The notes under the pieces: model-generated
The model's input: only the letters and a program-made list of their open reading frames with translations
The model's database searches: none
What the model was told of the DNA's origin: nothing
NCBI GenBank assembly: GCA_025360355.1
Contig: JANYCL010000003.1
Coordinates: 1 to 5,939, forward strand
Direction of reading: 5' to 3'
DNA: 5,939 nucleotides
DNA from: Sphingobacteriaceae bacterium
Lineage (GTDB): Bacteria; Bacteroidota; Bacteroidia; B-17B0; Aurantibacillaceae
In this document: positions 1 to 4,998 of the stretch, one piece after another
Layout: every line of letters begins with the position of its first letter
Numbering within the stretch: position 1 is the stretch's first letter
Made by a program: the position numbers and the translations under genes

Positions 1-2154
1 TCGGTGTTCGCAAAAATATTACGTTACGAAGCCGATAAATTAGGTTACCCAACCAATTTTACCATTTACGATACTGATGATAGCAAAAGTGTTATTAAAG
101 ATATTTTAAAGCAGTTCAATCTGGATGAAAAAGTTTACAAACCATCTTTGGTTTTAAATCGCATCTCGGATGCGAAAAATAAATTAATTTCTCCGGCAGC
201 TTATAATAATAATTCGGTGACGATGGCAGAAGACCAATCTTCGCACAAACCTTTACTCGGACAAATTTATGTGGCGTATCAAAAACGCAATTTTAAGTCG
301 GGGGCTATGGATTTTGATGATCTTTTGTTCAATACAAATGTGTTGTTGCGTGATTTTCCGGATATGTTATTGAAATACCAGAATAAGTTCCGTTATATTT
401 TGGTGGATGAGTATCAGGATACAAACTTTTCGCAATACGTTATCATAAAACAATTAGCGGCGCGTTTTCAGAATATTTGTGTTGTGGGTGATGATGCACA
501 AAGTATTTACGCTTTCCGCGGAGCAAGCATTCAAAATATTTTAAATTTTGAAAAGGATTATCCTGATCTAAAAACATTTAAACTCGAACAAAATTACCGC
601 AGCACAAAAATAATTGTCGGAGCAGCTAATCATATTATTAAAAATAATAAAGAGCAATTAAAGAAAACCGTTTTTACAGAGAATAGTGAAGGCGAAAAAA
701 TAAAAGTCATTCGTGCTTCAACTGATAATGAAGAAGGAAAGAAAATTGTTGAATCCATTTTCGAGACAAAAATGCAGGAACAGGCGATGAATTCGCAATT
801 CGCCATTTTGTACCGAACCAATGCACAATCGCGTTCGTTTGAGGAATCGTTGCGGCGTTTAAATATTCCTTACAGAATTTATGGTGGTGTTTCTTTTTAT
901 CAGCGTAAAGAAATTAAAGATGCGCTTGGGTATTTCAGGTTAACAATAAATAATAATGACGATGAATCTTTAAAACGCATTATAAATTATCCTGCACGTG
1001 GTATCGGACAAACTACCGTGGATAAAATAATTGTCTCAGCTGCTGAACATGATATCAGCATGTGGACGGTTATAGAAAACTTGAAAGATTTTAACTTAGG
1101 AATCAATTCCGGAATCTCAGCAAAAATTGGAGATTTTGTTACTTCAATAAAATCATATTCCTTAATGCTAACATTGAAAGATGCTTTTGAATTAGGAAAT
1201 CATATTTTAGTTAGCGCCGGGATTGTGCGTGATCTATATTCTGATAAAACTGTTGAAGGCGTTGCCCGTTACGAAAACATTCAGGAATTATTAAATGGTA
1301 TAAAAGATTTTTCAGAAACAGAACGCACACCACAGGAAGATGAACTGAATGAAATTACAAAATTGAGTTTGCCGACTGATGAAAGTAATATGTTCTCACA
1401 ACAAGTTGACACCGGCATAAGAACCCTTGATGAATTCATGCAGGAAATTACTTTACTCACAGGGACAGATGATGCGGATGATGATGAGAATAAAGATAAA
1501 GTGAGTTTAATGACCATTCACGCTGCTAAAGGTTTGGAGTTTCCTTATGTTTATGTTGTAGGATTGGAAGAAAATTTATTTCCATCACAATTATCATTAA
1601 ATAACAGAAGCGATCTTGAAGAAGAACGCCGTTTATTTTATGTTGCAGTTACTCGTGCCGAGAAAAAAGCAACATTAAGTTATGCTTTAACCCGTTTCCG
1701 TTATGGAAATGTATTGTATTGCGAACCGAGTCGTTTTATTGATGAGATAGATGCTGCGTTCATGGAAATGCCTGAAGAAATTAATTCAGAATTTGCTGAT
1801 GATACTTTTGATGGTTTCAGAAAAGGTTATAATGAAACAGGAAACAAAGAAGTGAAATTTGAAAAATTTGGCAAATTCAAAAAGAAAGAAGTCGAACCAA
1901 AAATAAATTTCCAGCCGCCGAAGAATTTAATTTCGTTAAACTCCCGTTTATTAAAAACAAATCCATCAACACCTGTCGATATTGCAACCAACAAATCTTT
2001 AAAGATCGGCGATGTTGTTTTACACGAAAAATTCGGACAAGGTCAGATCCTCGATATTGAAGGCACCTGGCCCGAAGCAAAAGCTACTATTAATTTTATG
2101 AATACAGGTGAAAAAAAGTTATTGCTGAAGTATGCGAAACTTGCGTTGGTTTAA
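1..2154 (+). CDS. uvrD: UvrD/PcrA-family SF1A DNA helicase, 5'-truncated by the window edge
   Basis: ATP-dependent 3'-5' DNA helicase of the UvrD/PcrA/Rep group. By family knowledge it removes the incised oligonucleotide and UvrC in nucleotide excision repair and also works in mismatch repair and replication-fork clearance. The reading frame is open from base 1, and the first residues (SVFAKILR) match the segment after GTFH in this family. The GTG at position 4 is therefore an internal valine, and roughly the first 100 residues, with the Q motif, Walker A and motif Ia, lie outside. Visible motifs are DEYQD (motif II, bases 406-420), GDDAQSIYAFRGA (III, 487-525), LEQNYRST (IV, 583-606), TIHAAKGLEF (V, 1513-1542) and EEERRLFYVAVTRA (VI, 1618-1659). 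The end (2005-2151, IGDVVLHEKFGQGQI onward) is the Tudor-like C-terminal domain of UvrD/PcrA, which contacts RNA polymerase; it argues against Rep and RecB. The stop TAA overlaps the stop of the convergent ORF6N gene. No frameshift is seen. PcrA would be an equally good name. Confidence 0.96.
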   Translation, partial: SVFAKILRYEADKLGYPTNFTIYDTDDSKSVIKDILKQFNLDEKVYKPSLVLNRISDAKNKLISPAAYNNNSVTMAEDQSSHKPLLGQIYVAYQKRNFKSGAMDFDDLLFNTNVLLRDFPDMLLKYQNKFRYILVDEYQDTNFSQYVIIKQLAARFQNICVVGDDAQSIYAFRGASIQNILNFEKDYPDLKTFKLEQNYRSTKIIVGAANHIIKNNKEQLKKTVFTENSEGEKIKVIRASTDNEEGKKIVESIFETKMQEQAMNSQFAILYRTNAQSRSFEESLRRLNIPYRIYGGVSFYQRKEIKDALGYFRLTINNNDDESLKRIINYPARGIGQTTVDKIIVSAAEHDISMWTVIENLKDFNLGINSGISAKIGDFVTSIKSYSLMLTLKDAFELGNHILVSAGIVRDLYSDKTVEGVARYENIQELLNGIKDFSETERTPQEDELNEITKLSLPTDESNMFSQQVDTGIRTLDEFMQEITLLTGTDDADDDENKDKVSLMTIHAAKGLEFPYVYVVGLEENLFPSQLSLNNRSDLEEERRLFYVAVTRAEKKATLSYALTRFRYGNVLYCEPSRFIDEIDAAFMEMPEEINSEFADDTFDGFRKGYNETGNKEVKFEKFGKFKKKEVEPKINFQPPKNLISLNSRLLKTNPSTPVDIATNKSLKIGDVVLHEKFGQGQILDIEGTWPEAKATINFMNTGEKKLLLKYAKLALV

Positions 2155-2720
2155 TGTTTTTTCTTTTTAGGTGTTTTATACCCAATTAATTTTCTCAACT
2201 TCAACTTTTCGGAATTGGCTAACTTTTTATCATCCGGCTTATCCCCTAACTCATCCATATAGCTAAATAATACTTCTATATTTTTTGCATGGTTGTCGCT
2301 TTTCCGTTCTAGTTTTTCAATAGCTAATCGTAGATCTGTGTTTTCGGTGAGTATGCGACGAAAACGGGTAAAGGCCCTCATAATTTCAATATTCATTTTT
2401 ATCGCCCTTTCACTTTTTAGAATGCTTGACAACATTGCCACCCCTTGTTCAGTAAAGCAAAACGGACTATACCTTAGCCCCATCGAATCAGATTTGGAGG
2501 TCACAAATTGTGACCTCCAATTTTCAAGTTCCGCCTTATTCATTTCAAACATAAAATCATCTGGGAACCGGCTAATGTTTCGTTTCACAGATTGCTTAAG
2601 TACTTTTGTTTCTACTCCGTAGAGCCTGGCTATATCCCTATCCAACATTACTTTTTGATCTCTTATAAAATAGATCTTGTTCATTATTATTTCATTGGGG
2701 ACCGTGCTCAATTTATTCAT
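2151..2720 (-). CDS. ORF6N-domain DNA-binding protein
   Basis: A 189-residue protein of the stand-alone ORF6N family that is widespread in Bacteroidota. ORF6N is a phage-type DNA-binding module related to KilA-N/Bro-N; its cellular role is not established. The ORF6N domain spans about residues 9-95: EIIMNKIYFIRDQKVMLDRDIARLYGV-type start (described from residues 10-36), then VLKQSVKRN and RFPDDFMFEM (51-60), WRSQFVTSK (68-76), and the hallmark FTEQGVAML (89-97). Residues 125-165 are charged and probably coiled-coil (LAIEKLERK and following). The C-terminus has IGYK and a lysine-rich tail (PKKKKH). ATG at 2720 is preferred over Met13 because family members normally carry the extra EII segment before KIYFIR. 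No Shine-Dalgarno is present, but a TAnnTTTG box lies 21 bp upstream. The gene overlaps the uvrD stop by 4 bp. It contains a 27-bp DNA palindrome at codons 67-76. It may be phage-derived; function beyond DNA binding is inference. Confidence 0.92.
   Translation of the reverse strand: MNKLSTVPNEIIMNKIYFIRDQKVMLDRDIARLYGVETKVLKQSVKRNISRFPDDFMFEMNKAELENWRSQFVTSKSDSMGLRYSPFCFTEQGVAMLSSILKSERAIKMNIEIMRAFTRFRRILTENTDLRLAIEKLERKSDNHAKNIEVLFSYMDELGDKPDDKKLANSEKLKLRKLIGYKTPKKKKH
2494..2520. repeat. 27-bp near-perfect palindrome inside the ORF6N gene
   Basis: The left arm TTGGAGGTCACAA (2494-2506) and the right arm TTGTGACCTCCAA (2508-2520) are exact reverse complements, with a single central base at 2507. 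On the minus strand it encodes the end of Asn67 through Lys76, the conserved WRSQFVTSK segment of the ORF6N domain. The codons used (AGG, TCA, CAA, TTT, GTG, ACC, TCC) are more GC-rich than the surrounding gene, and synonymous choices would break the symmetry. It could be an intragenic operator bound by a dimer, or an mRNA stem of 11-12 bp about 200 nt after the start codon. The symmetry is seen directly; any function is inference. Confidence 0.9.
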
Positions 2721-2740
2721 GTTTCAAAAATTATAAAACA

Positions 2741-2748
2741 CAAATGTA
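2741..2748 (-). promoter_or_regulatory. Candidate -7 promoter box of the ORF6N gene
   Basis: Read on the minus strand this is TACATTTG, an exact match to the Bacteroidota sigma-ABfr -7 consensus TAnnTTTG, ending 21 bp before the ATG at 2720. Transcription would start near 2734, giving a leader of about 14 nt. I see no convincing -33 TTTG/TTG at the usual spacing, so the promoter may be weak or depend on an activator. Confidence 0.5.
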
Positions 2749-2754
2749 AATGCA

Positions 2755-2787
2755 TAGCAAAATAATTGTTGCTACGGTTTATAGCAA
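2755..2787. promoter_or_regulatory. Candidate operator: alternating TAGCAA / TTGCTA / TAGCAA words
   Basis: TAGCAA at 2755-2760, its complement TTGCTA at 2769-2774 and TAGCAA again at 2782-2787 form two overlapping inverted repeats with 8- and 7-nt spacers. They lie immediately upstream of the ORF6N -7 box, where a repressor or activator would act. A fourth copy (TTGCTA) is at 2990-2995, 10 bp before the GTG of the divergent TPR gene. The same 6-mer also occurs inside coding sequence elsewhere in the window, so chance is a real alternative. Confidence 0.3.
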
Positions 2788-2823
2788 TTTGAGTTTTAAA
2801 TTAATGTTTTTCAACAAACCGTA
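2773..2823. repeat. Spaced inverted repeat TACGGTTT ... AAACCGTA
   Basis: Perfect 8-bp arms at 2773-2780 and 2816-2823 enclose 35 bp, inside which a smaller AT pair, AATTT (2786-2790) / AAATT (2798-2802), could also fold. It overlaps the candidate operator words upstream of the ORF6N promoter. This may be a structured leader or the ends of a small degenerate element; no known family is recognised. Confidence 0.3.
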
Positions 2824-2887
2824 AGGGAACATTCAAAAAAGCGGAGGGCGTTAAAACAGGTATGGTTAAAAACTACGCAAGTCCGTC

Positions 2888-2907
2888 ATTCTGACTCCGG
2901 TCAGAAT
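2888..2907. repeat. Perfect 8-bp hairpin with TCCG loop
   Basis: ATTCTGAC (2888-2895) and GTCAGAAT (2900-2907) pair perfectly around the 4-nt loop TCCG. The preceding GTC gives the word GTCATTCTGA, which resembles the start of dispersed palindromic intergenic repeats I associate with Bacteroidota genomes (recollection, not a database result). Neither neighbouring gene ends here, since both diverge from this region, so it is unlikely to be a gene terminator. A second hairpin follows after 2 bp. Confidence 0.75.
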
Positions 2908-2909
2908 CC

Positions 2910-2935
2910 CAAATCTACGGTAGATAGTAGATTTG
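2910..2935. repeat. Perfect 9-bp hairpin with divergent TAnnTTTG boxes
   Basis: CAAATCTAC (2910-2918) and GTAGATTTG (2927-2935) are exact reverse complements around an 8-nt loop, GGTAGATA. Each arm carries TAGATTTG, a match to the Bacteroidota -7 box, pointing outward on opposite strands. GTAGAT also occurs as a direct repeat inside the element (2920-2925 and 2927-2932). With the hairpin just upstream it forms a pair of tandem stem-loops in the divergent intergenic region. Confidence 0.75.
2928..2935 (+). promoter_or_regulatory. Candidate -7 promoter box of the TPR gene
   Basis: TAGATTTG matches TAnnTTTG exactly on the plus strand, 70 bp before the GTG start at 3006, and is the only exact match I found between 2888 and 3005. 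There is no TTG at -33 spacing, and the box is part of a palindrome that may exist for another reason, so the assignment is tentative. Confidence 0.3.
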
Positions 2936-3005
2936 CATTCAGAAAAAGCAAAAATATATGTAAATTAGATGCGATTCCCGTACTTACCATTGCTAAAAAA
3001 TTAAC

Positions 3006-4337
3006 GTGAAAAACAAATTATATATATTTTTTATCTCATTTCTACTAATCCAATTCTGCAATGCTCAAAATATGGATTCGCTTTGGAAAATTTACAACAA
3101 CCAAAGCAAAGCAGATACAGAACGACTAAAAGCTATGGATGAAATATCCTGGAGTTTCAGAAACAACAATCCTGACACAGCAATTATTTTAGCTGAACAA
3201 CAAAAACAATTAGCAATAAAGGCTGCTGCAATAAAATATGAACTCAATGCGCTAACTACTATTGGAATATCCTATAAGAACAAGGGAAATTACCCTAAAT
3301 CGTTGGAAAATTATTTAAAAGCCTTGAAGCTTGTTGAACAAAGCGGTAATAAAAGCAGAATTGGGAATTGTTATGTCAATATTGGAGCTATATATATTAA
3401 TCAAACTAACTACCCTAAAGCTTTAGAATACGAATTAAAAGCTATGCATTTGTTTGAAGAAATTAAAGAAACAAGAGGGATGGGGTATTGTTACGGTAAC
3501 ATAGGAAATATTTACGGCGCACAATCCAATTACCAAAAAGCTCTCGAATATTTCCTAAAGGATTTAAAAATCATGGAAAAAACCGGTGATAAAATTGCTA
3601 TTGGAGTTTGCACGGCCAATATAGGAAATGTTTATAGTGGTCTGGCTAACTATCCAAAAGCAGTGGAATATTATTTAAAATCACTTAAAATAAGAGCAGG
3701 GATCGGCGATAAACGCGGCATGGGGACTTCCTATGTTAATTTAGCCGTTGTATATAATAAATTATTAAACTTTAAACTTGCCATTCAATACAGCGATTCT
3801 GCCTTACAAAAAACAAAAGAAACAAGAAATATTAATGATGAACGGTTAGCTTATGAAAACTTAGCAATAGCATATAGTAAAACTAATAAATATAAAGAAG
3901 CGTATGAAGCTCATGTTAAATTTAAACAACTCACAGATAGCATTTTTAATGAAGAAAACAGCAAACAATTCGGAGAACTTAAAACTCAATTTGAAGTAGA
4001 CAAAAAAGAGGCTGAGTTGAAAATAAAAGCGGAAGCGAAAGAAGTTATTACAGCGGAAGAAAAAAAGAAGCAGCAGATCATTATTTATGCTGTTATTGGA
4101 GTGTTATTATTGGTTGTTGTATTCTCAATATTTATATTCAATCGCTTTAGAATTACTAATAGGCAAAAAAATATCATTGAACAGCAAAAAGTTCTTGTAG
4201 ATAGAGCATACGAAAGTTTGAATGAGAAAAATAAAGAAATAATGGATAGTATTTACTATGCGAAAAGAATACAAAGAGCGCTAATTACATCAGAGAAATA
4301 TATAGGTATTCAGTTAAAAAAATTGATGAAAAATTAA
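3006..4337 (+). CDS. Exported TPR-repeat membrane sensor-like protein without an output domain
   Basis: A 443-residue protein. The start is GTG, chosen because it gives a complete signal peptide (MKNK, hydrophobic core about 5-17, cleavage CNA|Q after residue 20). Six tandem 40-residue TPR units occupy about residues 81-320, with motifs such as NIGNIY and NYPKALEYYLK and linkers such as GDKRGMG; residues 21-80 are helical and may form a further degenerate unit. A charged coiled coil (about 325-356) leads into one transmembrane helix (about 358-378), then a second, probably cytoplasmic, coiled coil (384-430). The linker DSIYYAKRIQRAL (414-426) is of the type that precedes SpoIIE/PP2C phosphatase or kinase domains in Bacteroidota TPR sensors, but here the protein ends 17 residues later. 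The TPR part would be periplasmic and bind a partner protein. This could be a natural short form or a truncated sensor; no PP2C or kinase sequence follows the stop. The role is inferred. Confidence 0.9.
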   Translation: MKNKLYIFFISFLLIQFCNAQNMDSLWKIYNNQSKADTERLKAMDEISWSFRNNNPDTAIILAEQQKQLAIKAAAIKYELNALTTIGISYKNKGNYPKSLENYLKALKLVEQSGNKSRIGNCYVNIGAIYINQTNYPKALEYELKAMHLFEEIKETRGMGYCYGNIGNIYGAQSNYQKALEYFLKDLKIMEKTGDKIAIGVCTANIGNVYSGLANYPKAVEYYLKSLKIRAGIGDKRGMGTSYVNLAVVYNKLLNFKLAIQYSDSALQKTKETRNINDERLAYENLAIAYSKTNKYKEAYEAHVKFKQLTDSIFNEENSKQFGELKTQFEVDKKEAELKIKAEAKEVITAEEKKKQQIIIYAVIGVLLLVVVFSIFIFNRFRITNRQKNIIEQQKVLVDRAYESLNEKNKEIMDSIYYAKRIQRALITSEKYIGIQLKKLMKN

Positions 4338-4363
4338 TTAACTAAATTGCCTTTAATTTATTT

Positions 4364-4427
4364 AAAAAAAATGTAGCAGGAGCATGATTCGAACATTCAA
4401 TTGATCTTAAAAATACAAAGATGCTGC
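4364..4427 (-). terminator. Possible terminator of the uvrA-exported protein transcript
   Basis: On the minus strand GCAGCAT starts just after the stop of the exported-protein gene (4427-4421). It can pair with ATGC and TGC (4387-4377 area, a 3-nt TCC bulge between them), and a run of eight T follows (4371-4364) after TACA. The loop is long and contains a 5-bp inner stem, so this is not a typical intrinsic terminator. The same bases also fit a tRNA-like fold, listed separately. Confidence 0.22.
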
Positions 4428-4440
4428 CTTTACCTCCGGC
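4374..4440 (-). pseudogene. tRNA-like 3' half (possible tRNA remnant or att-site footprint)
   Basis: Read on the minus strand, GTTCGAATC (4394-4386) carries the invariant T-loop bases. Its stem GAATG/CATGC pairs at four of five positions, followed by a 7-nt acceptor-like strand TCCTGCT (4381-4375) and discriminator A (4374). Exactly five bases (CAATT, a class I variable loop) separate the T-stem from a perfect 5-bp anticodon-type stem ATCTT/AAGAT (4422-4418 and 4408-4404). However, the anticodon loop has nine bases instead of seven, the D-arm is weak (GCC/GGC only), CCA is not encoded, and no AGCAGGA 5' acceptor strand is present. It is therefore not an intact tRNA. A 3' tRNA piece without its 5' half is what integration at a tRNA gene can leave behind, but coincidence or a terminator-like fold remains possible. 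Confidence 0.33.
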
Positions 4441-4984
4441 CGCGATGGTGCATTCTCATTTTGCGGTTCAATAAGCCGCCGTTTTCACTTCGCAGCAAAC
4501 CATACCTGAGAAATAATCCAAAAACTGTTTTACTGGCATCGCTTGTATCGCCACTAAAATCATAATAGCCCGTTACAATTCCAATGCCCCATCGTCTTGC
4601 AATCTGCGCCATTATAGTGTAAGATATTTCTAACATTATTGGTGTGCGTGAATTAAAAACTGCTCCAACACCAATAGATATCTCATTGCTAAAAATTCCA
4701 TATTGAGAAGCGTCCATTGTAACTCTAGCTTCAGTATAAATATTACTATCTGCACGCAAATTGATCCGGCCACCAACAATTCCTACATCTATAACTCCAA
4801 ATGATCTTCCTACTTCAAAGTTCTGCGACATCTTATCAGTTATCTTACCTGCACCGGTATATAAAGAGAGCGGCATTGTTCTTGCATACCAAGAACTTTT
4901 CACATCTGTATAATTGGTATCTACAGTTTGACAAAGCAAACTTGTAAACGAAAAAAACAAAACAATAAAAATTATATTTTTCAC
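4430..4984 (-). CDS. Exported, probably beta-rich envelope protein of unknown function
   Basis: A 184-residue protein that I do not recognise. It starts with GTG at 4984; this start gives a clear signal peptide (MKN, hydrophobic core about 4-17, likely cleavage LLC|Q) and no in-frame ATG lies close upstream. The cysteine is not in a proper lipobox (Leu, not Gly/Ala/Ser, before it), so a lipoprotein is unlikely. The mature part alternates polar and hydrophobic residues with many Gly and aromatic residues (GVIDVGIVGGRINL, EISIGVGAVF, WGIGIVTGYYDFSG, TVFGLFLRYGLL), which suggests a small outer-membrane beta-barrel or beta-sandwich. After the last strand (ending near residue 165) comes a basic tail RKMRMHHRGRR, encoded by a locally GC-rich stretch that overlaps the tRNA-like sequence. 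The gene begins 14 bp after the uvrA stop, so it is probably co-transcribed with uvrA. Function is unknown. Confidence 0.82.
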   Translation of the reverse strand: MKNIIFIVLFFSFTSLLCQTVDTNYTDVKSSWYARTMPLSLYTGAGKITDKMSQNFEVGRSFGVIDVGIVGGRINLRADSNIYTEARVTMDASQYGIFSNEISIGVGAVFNSRTPIMLEISYTIMAQIARRWGIGIVTGYYDFSGDTSDASKTVFGLFLRYGLLRSENGGLLNRKMRMHHRGRR

Positions 4985-4998
4985 AATTGTATTTTTTA

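Noticed and set aside
4..6. GTG at position 4 as the start of the helicase
   Set aside because: The frame is open to base 1 and the sequence before and after it matches the interior of UvrD/PcrA; the Walker A region must lie upstream, outside the window.
1281..1517. Minus-strand open frame inside the helicase (also 630-821, 1877-2080 and plus-strand 5661-5873 in uvrA)
   Set aside because: All are antisense to conserved helicase or UvrA coding sequence; serine- and phenylalanine-rich translations are typical of shadow frames.
2293..2622. Plus-strand open frame of 109 codons antisense to the ORF6N gene
   Set aside because: It lies entirely opposite a well-supported gene, has no recognisable domain, and its composition mirrors the ORF6N codons.
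3246..3965. Tandem DNA repeat of about 120 bp in the TPR gene
   Set aside because: The periodicity is that of the 40-residue TPR units; the nucleotide copies have diverged and need no DNA-level explanation.
2151..4337. A toxin-antitoxin pair, defence island or CRISPR system in the accessory interval
   Set aside because: The ORF6N and TPR genes diverge over a 285-bp gap, neither has nuclease or toxin motifs, and no regularly spaced repeats are present.
4343..4360. TAAATT/AATTTA hairpin after the TPR gene as an intrinsic terminator
   Set aside because: The stem is only A-T pairs, six long, and is not followed by a T-run on the plus strand; too weak to call.
4338..4429. Continuation of the TPR protein into a SpoIIE/PP2C domain by frameshift
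   Set aside because: The 92 bp up to the convergent gene contain stops and no PP2C-like residues in any plus-strand frame.
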